Source: Ferroglobus sp. (GTDB lineage: Archaea > Halobacteriota > Archaeoglobi > Archaeoglobales > Archaeoglobaceae). Taken from it: a stretch of DNA of 6,393 nucleotides. The position numbers were made by a program, and so were the translations under genes. The DNA lies in assembly GCA_015520115.1 (NCBI GenBank), contig WAQS01000191.1, positions 1 to 6,393 on the forward strand, in the 5' to 3' direction. This document shows, piece by piece, positions 1-5,451 of the stretch (positions are counted from its first letter, which is position 1; each line of letters begins with the position of its first letter). Below the pieces are notes generated by a model, which was not told the origin of the DNA, searched no databases, and saw only the letters and a list, made by a program, of their open reading frames with translations.

Positions 1-71
1 GCCTCTACCTCAGCTCTTACGTCTTCTTTACTCAAAGTCCTAATCGGAACACCTTTTGTCGAATTCAGCAT
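1..71 (-). CDS. 5' end of an unidentified leftward gene, cut by the window edge
   Basis: Reading leftward, an ATG at 71-69 opens a frame that stays open to base 1, giving 23 codons and 2 extra bases. The product begins MLNSTKGVPIRTLSKEDV and continues with charged residues. Codon choice (AGA/AGG arginine, AAA, GAG) resembles the clear genes in this window. A T-rich tract with TTTTTTAAGG on the minus strand, near 108-117, lies roughly 40 nt upstream of the ATG and could be a promoter element. No strong Shine-Dalgarno motif precedes the ATG. The fragment is too short to assign a family, and the start is inferred only from the open frame. It could also be a chance frame. Confidence 0.4.
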   Translation of the reverse strand, partial: MLNSTKGVPIRTLSKEDVRAEVE

Positions 72-440
72 TTAATCCCGTATTGATACACAGCAACGAA
101 ATAACCCTTAAAAAACCAGAATACGAGTTATGCAGCCTTTGCCAGCGGTTAATTGAAGTCTAATCCTACAGACTCTCTTTAAGAAAGCGATTGAATTTTT
201 TGTTCGGCAGAATTAAAACTAATTTCGAACCTCCCGAAAGAGAAAAAGAAAAGTTGATGGTAATAATAAAATTCAAAGAACGTTTGCTTTCTTGAAAGTT
301 CTACTTGTCTTCTGTCTCTCTTAAATTCTGCGCAGAGGTAACTGAAGAACTTCGCAAAGTTTCGTAAATATTGTGGGAAAAATTTGTGGAATTCAATTAA
401 ACTTCTTTTTTAGCGGCTTTATTACTCCATCGTCCCCGGA
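72..440. other. AT-rich intergenic stretch with no convincing gene
   Basis: About 370 bases without a supportable gene; hand counting gives about 34% GC over 61-420, clearly lower than the neighbouring coding DNA. The stretch contains several A or T runs, for example near 195-201 and 403-411. A small inverted repeat, AGTCT at 157-161 and AGACT at 170-174, encloses 8 nt. The 10-base word at 388-397 is the exact inverted complement of 443-452, the last codons of the hydrolase gene. One leftward frame stays open for roughly 70 codons but has no ATG, GTG or TTG and an implausible Phe/Tyr-rich product. I could not identify a tRNA, a convincing box C/D RNA or any other structured RNA. Confidence 0.6.
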
Positions 441-1004
441 TTATTGAATTCCAGCCAAAAACTCGGCTATCTCCTTGGCAAGTTCAAGGTACATTCCGGT
501 GTAGAAGTGATCTGTATCGAGAACTACAACTTTCTTCGGCTCGGAAAGCCTCTCAGCTATTTCTTCAGATTCCTTAAAGCTGACGATCTCATCGTATCTT
601 GCGATGATGATCAGTTTCGGGACGTTACTATCTCTCAGCTCAATCTCGTTAACTCTTTTGAGGGGAGAGATCAAAACAAGGGCGTCTGCTTCATCGGCTA
701 TGTTAGAGGCTACTACGCTTCCAAAAGAGTAACCTATTACAGCTACAAAATCGTGCCTTTCCTTCAAGTACAGCAAACAGCTCCTTGCATCTTCTATCTC
801 CCCAACACCCCCTCTGAAGGGAGTTCTATAGTCAAAGGTTAGGGTTGAGTAATTGATCTTGTGAAGCTCCGCTGCAATCCTCTCAAGCCGAACGTCGAAT
901 CTGTTTCCACCCATTAAAGGATGCGGCGGACACAGCAAAGCTCCTCTCGTACCTCTAACTATGTAAGTTGCTCTTATAGCGGAGCCGACTATAATTTCGC
1001 TCAT
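441..1004 (-). CDS. Small alpha/beta hydrolase (predicted serine hydrolase, COG2945-like)
   Basis: A 187-residue protein with the order of an alpha/beta-hydrolase fold. It has an early PPHPLMGGNR segment (residues 26-35, the oxyanion-side loop in this family), FDYR after strand 4 (57-60), the nucleophile elbow GYSFGS with Ser93, an Asp in ARYDE (Asp138) and a His in DTDH (His166). Together these form a plausible Ser-Asp-His triad. There is no signal peptide or membrane segment, so it should be cytosolic. Members of this family are predicted esterases or peptidase-like hydrolases; the substrate cannot be told. It is the second gene of a leftward operon, starting 4 nt after the AIM24 stop. The minus-strand motif GAAGTGAT, over that stop codon, ends 3 nt before the ATG and supports this start. 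Length is typical for a minimal hydrolase without a lid domain. Confidence 0.85.
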   Translation of the reverse strand: MSEIIVGSAIRATYIVRGTRGALLCPPHPLMGGNRFDVRLERIAAELHKINYSTLTFDYRTPFRGGVGEIEDARSCLLYLKERHDFVAVIGYSFGSVVASNIADEADALVLISPLKRVNEIELRDSNVPKLIIIARYDEIVSFKESEEIAERLSEPKKVVVLDTDHFYTGMYLELAKEIAEFLAGIQ

Positions 1005-1008
1005 GGTA

Positions 1009-1665
1009 TCACTTCGAAGGTATCAAAGAAGATAACCAGCCTATGTAATCGGCTATAGATCTTGTCTGAATCCACACTTTTCCAACTCCGTTGAATTCTG
1101 CTACAAGCCCTTCTCCGCTGAGTATTGTCGCTTTCAAACTTCCTGCTTTCCTCACTTTAAAGTCCAACGTCTCTTCGAAAGCCACAATATGCCCAGTGTC
1201 GACGACAAATTTTCCCTCAACTTGAATTTCCTGAATTCCTCCGAAAGAGGACAAAAACAGATCTCCACTACCCTCCAACTTCATTAAGATCAAGCTCTCC
1301 CCGACAAAGAAAGTTTTCGCCCCACCCCACTTCAGATCCATCTCTATTCCCGGAGTTGAGGCTAAAAAAGCTCCGCTTTGGGCATAAAGTCTTCCGTTCA
1401 AAGGTATGTGAACGATATCTCCCTGATAAGAAGGGGCTAAGCCCAGCATCGCATTATTCTCTACAGCCACGAATCTGTTAACAAAAAAAGACTCTCCGGC
1501 AAGCAACCTCTTTATTCCTCCGAAAAATCCACCCCTGGTTTCGGTTTTTAGCTCTACTCCCCTCATGTAAACCATTGCTCCAGCTTCAGCGAGAACTTCT
1601 TCCCCTCTCTCAAGGGTAAGATTCAGCAGGGAATAACTCGGCTTCGACACGATCTCATATTTCAT
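1009..1665 (-). CDS. AIM24 / TIGR00266 family beta-sandwich protein
   Basis: A 218-residue protein with the hallmark sequence of the AIM24 (DUF124, TIGR00266) family: GAMVYM (29-34), GGFFGGIKRLLAGESFF (45-61), LAPSYQGDI (76-84), QSGAFLAS (96-103), WGGAKTFF (113-120), KLEGSGDLFLSSFGG (129-143), VDTGHIVAFE (155-164), LSGEGLVAEF (182-191) and GKVWIQTR (195-202). The family is glycine-rich and all-beta and occurs widely in bacteria and archaea. The yeast relative affects mitochondrial inner-membrane organisation, but the prokaryotic role is unknown. No signal peptide is visible. The C-terminal IADYIGWLSSLIPSK could be a short amphipathic tail. It is the first gene of a leftward operon with the downstream hydrolase. 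The ATG lies about 25 nt from a good TATA box, so the transcript may be nearly leaderless. The start is well supported because the frame aligns with the family from its first residues. Confidence 0.93.
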   Translation of the reverse strand: MKYEIVSKPSYSLLNLTLERGEEVLAEAGAMVYMRGVELKTETRGGFFGGIKRLLAGESFFVNRFVAVENNAMLGLAPSYQGDIVHIPLNGRLYAQSGAFLASTPGIEMDLKWGGAKTFFVGESLILMKLEGSGDLFLSSFGGIQEIQVEGKFVVDTGHIVAFEETLDFKVRKAGSLKATILSGEGLVAEFNGVGKVWIQTRSIADYIGWLSSLIPSK

Positions 1666-1685
1666 GCTTGCCTTTTCTCCGGATT

Positions 1686-1693
1686 AATATAAA
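1686..1693 (-). promoter_or_regulatory. TATA-like box for the AIM24-hydrolase operon
   Basis: The minus strand reads TTTTTATATTA here, close to the archaeal TATA consensus. Its centre is about 25 nt upstream of the AIM24 ATG (1665), which would place transcription initiation at or within a base or two of the start codon. This suggests a leaderless mRNA. A GGAG lies at 1680-1677 on the minus strand, but it would fall outside such a transcript. Confidence 0.55.
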
Positions 1694-1738
1694 AAGATTT
1701 AGAAAGCAAAGTGCAACACTTAAATACCGTGAGTTAGC

Positions 1739-1746
1739 TTTAAATA
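1739..1746 (+). promoter_or_regulatory. TATA-like box for the rpl18e operon
   Basis: TTTAAATA fits the archaeal TATA box. It would predict initiation near 1768-1771, giving a leader of about 16-19 nt that still contains the GGTGA ribosome binding site. A second candidate, CTTAAATAC at 1719-1727, would give a leader of roughly 38 nt. No textbook BRE is seen directly upstream of either, so the choice between them is inference. Confidence 0.5.
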
Positions 1747-1775
1747 TCCTCCCATTCCGGTAAATTCTAATCGTC

Positions 1776-1780
1776 GGTGA
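1776..1780 (+). promoter_or_regulatory. Ribosome binding site that fixes the rpl18e start
   Basis: GGTGA is complementary to the archaeal 16S 3' end. It lies 6 nt before ATG 1787 but directly touches the in-frame GTG at 1781. This favours ATG 1787 as the start and a 125-residue product over the two-residue-longer form. Confidence 0.75.
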
Positions 1781-1786
1781 GTGGTT

Positions 1787-2164
1787 ATGAGCAAGATTAG
1801 AAAAGTTGTCAGGAGGAAAACGAATCCGAATCTCGTAAAGCTGATCGATACATTGCTTAAAGCCTCAGCTGAGAACAACGCGAAGATTTGGAAAGACGTA
1901 GCGGAGAGGCTGGCTAAGCCAACAAAGCACATGGCGGAAGTGAACGTGGGAAAAATCGAGAGGTACTTGAAAGACAACGAAGTGGCGCTGATCCCCGGCA
2001 AAGTGCTTGGAGCGGGAGAGATTAGCAGAGCTGTAAAAGTGGCAGCTTTTAAATTCTCGGAGAGTGCCAAAAGAAAAATCGAGAAAGCTGGAGGAACGTG
2101 CATGAGCATAGAGGAGTTAATCAAAGAGAATCCGAAGGGGAGCAACGTGCGAATTCTCGTGTGA
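1787..2164 (+). CDS. rpl18e: Large ribosomal subunit protein eL18 (L18e)
   Basis: A 125-residue basic protein with archaeal/eukaryotic L18e motifs: KTNPNL (11-16), VNVGKIER (52-59), IPGKVLGAGE (69-78), FKFSESAKRKI (88-98), AGGTC (101-105) and a C-terminal NVRILV. It belongs to the archaeal/eukaryotic-specific proteins of the 50S subunit and acts in the cytosol as part of the ribosome. It is the first gene of the rightward housekeeping operon, preceded by a TATA-like box and a GGTGA site. Its stop codon is built into the ribosome binding site of rpl13, which starts 9 nt later, so translational coupling is likely. Length is normal for archaeal L18e. The earlier in-frame GTG at 1781 is the only alternative start and is less well spaced. 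Confidence 0.96.
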   Translation: MSKIRKVVRRKTNPNLVKLIDTLLKASAENNAKIWKDVAERLAKPTKHMAEVNVGKIERYLKDNEVALIPGKVLGAGEISRAVKVAAFKFSESAKRKIEKAGGTCMSIEELIKENPKGSNVRILV

Positions 2165-2173
2165 GGTGGTAGT

Positions 2174-2647
2174 ATGGGTGTAAGCGTTAAAAGGGTTCTG
2201 AAAACTCTCGGAGACGATTTCAAGGTTATAGATGCTTCAAATCACGTACTCGGAAGATTGGCAAGTGTTATAGCCAAGAGATTGCTCAATGGAGAGAAGA
2301 TAGTTGTTGTCAATGCGGAAAAAGCGATCATAACCGGAGACAGAGACATGGTCTTCAAAAGGTACAAAGAAAAGTACGACAGAGGAAGCAAGGAGAAAGG
2401 CCCCTATTTCCCGAGACATCCGGAGAAGATTTTCAAGAGAACCGTAAGAGGTATGCTCCCGTGGAAAACAAGGAGGGGAAGGGAAGCTTACAGGAGACTG
2501 AGAGTTTTTATGGGAGTTCCTAAAGAGTTGGAAGGCGTGGAATTCGAAAAAGTTGATTCGGCTTATTTCGAGAACGTTTGTAAGACCGACAAGTACGTAT
2601 ATCTTGAGGAGGTCAGTAGGTATCTGGGATTCGAGGTGAGAACATGA
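2174..2647 (+). CDS. rpl13: Large ribosomal subunit protein uL13
   Basis: A 157-residue protein with the L13 motifs [21 protein letters not shown] (from 18 to 38), [10 protein letters not shown] (46-55) and [18 protein letters not shown] (88-105). It is a universal 50S protein that binds 23S rRNA early in assembly. The start is supported by GAGGTGGT (2163-2170), which overlaps the rpl18e stop and sits 3 nt from ATG. About 17 residues precede the VIDA segment where many archaeal homologues begin, and no later ATG, GTG or TTG is available there, so the extension is probably real. The last codons contain GAGGTGA, which serves as the ribosome binding site for rps9. The rpl13 stop overlaps the rps9 start in an ATGA. 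Confidence 0.96.
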   Translation: MGVSVKRVLKTLGDDFKVIDASNHVLGRLASVIAKRLLNGEKIVVVNAEKAIITGDRDMVFKRYKEKYDRGSKEKGPYFPRHPEKIFKRTVRGMLPWKTRRGREAYRRLRVFMGVPKELEGVEFEKVDSAYFENVCKTDKYVYLEEVSRYLGFEVRT

Positions 2648-3042
2648 AAGTGATAGTTACAAGCGGGAAGAGAAAGACAGCAATAGCGAGGGCAACGATA
2701 AAGCCAGGAAAGGGAAGAGTAAGAATTAACAAGATACCCGTCGAAATCTACCAGCCAGAAATGGCGAGAATGAAGATAATGGAGCCGCTGCTAATAGCCA
2801 AAGAGCTTGCGAAGCAAGTCGACATCGACGTGAAGGTGGAAGGCGGAGGATTTATGGGACAGGCTGAAGCGGCGAGAACGGCAATAGCGAGAGCGTTATT
2901 GGAATTCAGCCAAGATCCGGAGTTAAAGAGAGCATTCCTTGAATACGACAGAACTTTGCTCGTGAACGATACGAGAAGAAAAGAACCGAAAAAGCAGGGA
3001 GGAAGAGGAGCAAGAAAGAGGAGGCAAACATCTTACAGGTGA
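2644..3042 (+). CDS. rps9: Small ribosomal subunit protein uS9
   Basis: A 132-residue protein with the S9 signature. [12 protein letters not shown] (6-17) leads, then [19 protein letters not shown] (67-85), DTRRKEPKK (109-117) and the basic C-terminal tail [12 protein letters not shown]. In S9 this tail reaches into the 30S P site and its final arginine contacts the initiator or P-site tRNA. The ATG overlaps the rpl13 stop (ATGA), and GAGGTGA at 2633-2639, inside rpl13, is 4 nt upstream. The rps9 stop TGA (3040-3042) is itself part of the GGTGAT site for rpoN. Length is normal for archaea. Confidence 0.97.
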   Translation: MKVIVTSGKRKTAIARATIKPGKGRVRINKIPVEIYQPEMARMKIMEPLLIAKELAKQVDIDVKVEGGGFMGQAEAARTAIARALLEFSQDPELKRAFLEYDRTLLVNDTRRKEPKKQGGRGARKRRQTSYR

Positions 3043-3049
3043 TTTTTCA

Positions 3050-3268
3050 ATGTTTCCCGTAAGGTGCTTCACCTGCGGAGCCGTAATAGCTCATAAGTGG
3101 GAGGAATATAAGAAGCTACTTTCTGAGGGCAAGTCGCCGAGGGAAGCTTTAGACACCCTCGGCATCGAGAGATATTGTTGCAGGAGGATGTTCTTCACCC
3201 ACAAATCGGTTGTTGAGGAGCTGGCAAGATATAGAGGGGTTATAAGCTTCGAAGAAGAGGGGCCGTAG
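3050..3268 (+). CDS. rpoN: DNA-directed RNA polymerase subunit N (Rpo10)
   Basis: A 72-residue protein, the archaeal counterpart of eukaryotic RPB10 and not bacterial sigma-54. It carries the conserved zinc site: CFTCG (Cys6, Cys9) near the N-terminus and YCCRRM (Cys43, Cys44) after the helical middle, which contains REALDTLGIERY. This subunit helps hold the assembly platform with subunits D, L and P. Start support is strong: GGTGAT at 3038-3043, over the rps9 stop, lies 6 nt before ATG. The striking feature is the 3' end. The last codons and the TAG stop (3266-3268) lie inside the tRNA-Pro gene that begins at 3259, a 10-nt same-strand overlap. The final residues (EEEGP) are outside the conserved core. 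RNase P cleavage of the shared transcript would remove the stop codon. Confidence 0.96.
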   Translation: MFPVRCFTCGAVIAHKWEEYKKLLSEGKSPREALDTLGIERYCCRRMFFTHKSVVEELARYRGVISFEEEGP

Positions 3269-3332
3269 GGTAGCCTGGATATCCTGCGGCGTTCGGGGCG
3301 CCGTGACCCGAGTTCAAATCTCGGCGGCCCCA
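3259..3332 (+). tRNA. tRNA-Pro (anticodon CGG)
   Basis: The cloverleaf can be folded by eye. The acceptor stem GGGGCCG (3259-3265) pairs fully with CGGCCCC (3325-3331). The D arm runs 3268-3285, with G10-U25, G11-C24 and G12-C23 pairs and GG in the loop. The anticodon stem CGGCG (3287-3291) pairs with CGCCG (3299-3303) around the loop TTCGGGG, placing anticodon CGG at 3294-3296. A 4-nt variable region is followed by T stem CCGAG/CTCGG with loop TTCAAAT. The discriminator is A3332, CCA is not encoded, and there is no intron. It decodes proline CCG. The gene lies within the operon, overlapping rpoN by 10 nt and ending 26 nt before rpoK. A weak internal TATA-like GATATAG (3228-3234) is about 28 nt upstream, but co-transcription with the operon is the simpler reading. 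Confidence 0.96.
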
Positions 3333-3358
3333 TTTCCCTTTAATTTGGGGGGAGATTC

Positions 3359-3580
3359 GTGAAAAAGTTGTTTCCGTTCGAATACACGAGGTTTGAAAAG
3401 GCAAGAATTATCGGAGCAAGAGCTTTACAAATAGCTATGGGTGCTCCCGTTTTAATTGAAACTGACAAAACTGATCCTCTTGAAATTGCTAAGGAAGAAT
3501 TCGAAAGAGGTGTGATTCCGATAACCGTTAAAAGGAGGAGGAGTGCTTTTGTCTGGCTCCAGAGATACGACCTATTCTGA
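3359..3580 (+). CDS. rpoK: DNA-directed RNA polymerase subunit K (Rpo6)
   Basis: A 73-residue protein, the archaeal equivalent of RPB6 and bacterial omega, which helps assemble and stabilise the largest polymerase subunit. The family core is clear: [20 protein letters not shown] (11-30), followed by [14 protein letters not shown] (39-48) and [10 protein letters not shown] (51-60). The start is GTG, with the G-rich GGGGGGAG at 3347-3354 placed 4 nt upstream. There is no earlier in-frame start close by. Its 26-nt leader begins exactly where 3' processing of the tRNA would end, so tRNA maturation could generate the 5' end of a rpoK-eno-rps2 mRNA. The stop TGA lies inside the enolase ribosome binding site. 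Confidence 0.95.
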   Translation: MKKLFPFEYTRFEKARIIGARALQIAMGAPVLIETDKTDPLEIAKEEFERGVIPITVKRRRSAFVWLQRYDLF

Positions 3581-3586
3581 GGTGAT
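3579..3586 (+). promoter_or_regulatory. Strong ribosome binding site before the TTG start of enolase
   Basis: GAGGTGAT is an extended match to the archaeal 16S 3' end and overlaps the rpoK stop codon. It lies 3 nt before TTG 3590. Immediately upstream in the enolase frame is the stop TGA at 3578, and there is no ATG or GTG for many codons downstream. TTG is therefore the only reasonable start. Confidence 0.75.
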
Positions 3587-3589
3587 AAC

Positions 3590-4798
3590 TTGGTAATAGA
3601 GGATGTTTTCTACAGAATAGTTTTTGACAGTAGGGGAAAGGAGACTGTAGAATGCGTCGTCATCACCGAAAACTCTTTCGGAAAAGCAATCGCTCCAAGC
3701 GGTGCTTCAACTGGAAGTAACGAAGCTGTTGCAGTTGACCCCTACAAGATTGATGAAATAGAGGAGAGGGTTTCCAAAGCTTTGATAGGTTTATACGTTT
3801 TCGATCAGCAAGAGATAGACAAGGCTTTAAGGGAAGAAGACGGAACCGAGAACTTCTCAAGTATCGGGGGAAATTTCGCCATCGCCGCAAGCTTGGCAGC
3901 AGCTAAAGCAGCGGCAAACTCCCTCGGCTTGAAACTCTACGAGTATCTTGGAGGAGTCTTCGCCAAAGAACTTCCATACCCCCTCGGAAACGTTATAGGA
4001 GGAGGTGCTCACGCAGAGAATTCAACGAGCATTCAGGAATTCTTAGTAATTCCTGTCGGAGCAGAAACGTTTTTCGATGCCCAAAAAGCGAACGCCTTAG
4101 TTCACAGAAAGCTAAAAGAGATTTTCAAGAAGAGGGGAATATTTGCGGCAAAAGGTGACGAAGGAGCTTGGGCAGCCCAGATAACCGACGAAGAAGCTTT
4201 TGAAATTTTAAATGAAGCTATAAGCTTAGTTGAAGATGAGGTCGGTTTCGAGATAAGAATGGGGGTAGATGTAGCTGCAACCGAGCTTTGGAATGGAGAA
4301 CATTACGTTTACAGAGACAAGAAGCTGAGCAGGGAAGAGCAGATCTCCTACATAGCCGAACTAATCGACAGGTACGACCTCCTCTACGTTGAAGATCCCC
4401 TCCACGAGGAGGACTTTGAGGGGTTCGCGGAGCTTACGAAAAGCGTAAACTGCATGATATGCGGAGACGACCTCTTCGTCACAAACGTTGAGAGGATAGA
4501 AAAGGGAATAGAAATGGGAGCTGCGAACACCGTTTTGATCAAACCAAACCAGATAGGCACTTTAACTGACACGTTCAAAGCGGTGAAAGTTGCTAAGGAC
4601 AACGATTACGACATCGTAGTCTCCCACAGAAGCGGAGAAACTGAAGATGAGACAATAGCTCACCTCAGCGTAGCTTTCAACGCAACATTAATAAAGTGCG
4701 GTGTTGTTGGCGGGGAAAGAATTGCCAAGTTAAACGAACTAATCAGAATTGAAGATGAAGATTACATGACGATGACAAAGATAAGGTGGTTAAAATGA
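3590..4798 (+). CDS. eno: Enolase (phosphopyruvate hydratase)
   Basis: A 402-residue enolase that interconverts 2-phosphoglycerate and phosphoenolpyruvate in the cytosol, serving glycolysis or gluconeogenesis. The catalytic set is complete by alignment from memory with yeast enolase: loop Ser40 in PSGASTG, His141 in GGAHA, Glu150 in IQEF, Glu191 in GDEGAW, metal ligands Asp227 (VDVAATE), Glu268 (YVEDPL) and Asp293 (CGDDLFVTN), Lys318 in LIKPNQIG, His346-Arg347 in SHRSGETED and Lys369 in LIKCG. The C-terminal [14 protein letters not shown] is typical of archaeal forms. It resembles the shorter haloarchaeal-type enolase more than methanogen or bacterial forms. Oddities are a TTG start, DSRGKETVE in place of the usual DSRGNPTVE (13-21), and GGNFAI in place of GANAI. 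It follows rpoK by 9 nt and overlaps rps2 (ATGA). Confidence 0.96.
   Translation: MVIEDVFYRIVFDSRGKETVECVVITENSFGKAIAPSGASTGSNEAVAVDPYKIDEIEERVSKALIGLYVFDQQEIDKALREEDGTENFSSIGGNFAIAASLAAAKAAANSLGLKLYEYLGGVFAKELPYPLGNVIGGGAHAENSTSIQEFLVIPVGAETFFDAQKANALVHRKLKEIFKKRGIFAAKGDEGAWAAQITDEEAFEILNEAISLVEDEVGFEIRMGVDVAATELWNGEHYVYRDKKLSREEQISYIAELIDRYDLLYVEDPLHEEDFEGFAELTKSVNCMICGDDLFVTNVERIEKGIEMGAANTVLIKPNQIGTLTDTFKAVKVAKDNDYDIVVSHRSGETEDETIAHLSVAFNATLIKCGVVGGERIAKLNELIRIEDEDYMTMTKIRWLK
4785..4789 (+). promoter_or_regulatory. Ribosome binding site that fixes the rps2 start
   Basis: GGTGG lies 5 nt before ATG 4795, which overlaps the enolase stop as ATGA. The in-frame GTG at 4786 is inside this motif and so cannot be served by it. 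The shorter 204-residue S2 is preferred. Confidence 0.7.
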
Positions 4799-5409
4799 AA
4801 GGGAAGTTAATGAGAGAAGATGAGGGTTACGAATATCTTGTTCCTCCGGATGAGTACTTAGCCGCTGGGGTGCACATTGGAACGCAGATAAAGACCGGAG
4901 ACATGAAAAGGTTCATCTACAAAGTCAGGCAGGACGGTTTGTACATACTCGACATAAGAATGCTCGACGAAAGACTAAAGCTGGCAGGAAAGCTCCTTGC
5001 AAGATACGAGCCAAACAAAGTTCTGGCGGTAGCTGCAAGGCAGTACGGGCAGAAGCCGGTGATGATGTTCGCCAAGGTCACCGGAGCTGAGTACGTTGTG
5101 GGAAGATTCATCCCTGGAACTTTAACGAATCCCGCTCTTAAAGAATACAAAGAGCCCGAAATCGTAATCGTCACAGACCCGGCTATAGACAGGCAAGCTG
5201 TTATCGAAGCCACCGAAGTGGGGATTCCGGTAGTAGCTCTATGCGACACGAACAACAACACAGCCAACATAGACTTTGTAATCCCGACGAACAACAAGGG
5301 TAGAAAAGCCTTGGCTTTGGTTTACTGGATTCTCGCAAGAGAAGTTTTGAGAAACAGAGGCTTCGCCGAATTCCCTTACAGAGTGGAAGATTTCGAGGCA
5401 GAGCTTTAA
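4795..5409 (+). CDS. rps2: Small ribosomal subunit protein uS2
   Basis: A 204-residue 30S protein with clear archaeal S2 motifs: [11 protein letters not shown] (21-31), [15 protein letters not shown] (40-54), [11 protein letters not shown] (103-113), IVTDPAID (125-132), [11 protein letters not shown] (143-153), [10 protein letters not shown] (163-172) and a C-terminal VEDFEAEL. The archaeal form lacks the long coiled-coil insertion of bacterial S2. It is the last gene of the housekeeping operon and overlaps enolase by 4 nt. The chosen ATG follows GGTGG by 5 nt. A further in-frame ATG at 4810 is possible, but the conserved region only begins near residue 12, so it is not excluded by homology. 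T-rich tracts follow the stop. Confidence 0.96.
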   Translation: MKGKLMREDEGYEYLVPPDEYLAAGVHIGTQIKTGDMKRFIYKVRQDGLYILDIRMLDERLKLAGKLLARYEPNKVLAVAARQYGQKPVMMFAKVTGAEYVVGRFIPGTLTNPALKEYKEPEIVIVTDPAIDRQAVIEATEVGIPVVALCDTNNNTANIDFVIPTNNKGRKALALVYWILAREVLRNRGFAEFPYRVEDFEAEL

Positions 5410-5421
5410 TTCTGGAAAAAG

Positions 5422-5449
5422 TTTTTGTTTCTCGAAACCAATTTTTATT
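5422..5449 (+). terminator. T-rich tracts after rps2 (archaeal-type terminator, possible promoter)
   Basis: TTTTTGTTT at 5422-5430 and TTTTTATT at 5442-5449 lie 12-40 nt after the rps2 stop, with no clear hairpin. Archaeal polymerase can terminate at such U-rich runs. The first tract also sits about 26 nt before ATG 5452, so it might instead act as a weak TATA region for the next gene. Sequence alone does not decide between these. Confidence 0.4.
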
Positions 5450-5451
5450 CC

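Noticed and set aside
251..345. Possible box C/D RNA (TTGATGG as C box, CTGA as D box)
   Set aside because: The C box is imperfect, the boxes are too far apart for archaeal C/D RNAs and no C'/D' pair is evident.
181..412. Leftward open frame of roughly 70 codons in the intergenic region
   Set aside because: No ATG, GTG or TTG occurs in it and the product is Phe/Tyr-rich, as expected from AT-rich non-coding DNA.
444..842. Rightward 132-codon frame across the hydrolase gene
   Set aside because: It is the complement of a clear alpha/beta hydrolase with a complete Ser-Asp-His set. There is no promoter or ribosome binding site for the rightward frame.
1720..2223. Leftward 167-codon frame with a hydrophobic Leu/Ser-rich product
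   Set aside because: It covers the complement of rpl18e, its promoter and the start of rpl13. The sense-strand L18e is unmistakable and the antisense product has no recognisable motif.
3228..3234. Separate promoter for tRNA-Pro (GATATAG)
   Set aside because: It is a weak TATA match within conserved rpoN codons (Arg-Tyr-Arg). The operon context explains tRNA transcription without it, so it is mentioned only as a possibility under the tRNA.
3091..3333. Leftward 80-codon frame beginning MGPPRFELGSRRP
   Set aside because: It reads antisense through the tRNA-Pro and rpoN. This peptide start is the well-known spurious product of translating the complement of archaeal tRNA genes.
4917..5297. Leftward 126-codon frame in rps2
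   Set aside because: Antisense shadow of a strongly conserved ribosomal protein; hydrophobic composition is the usual complement artefact.
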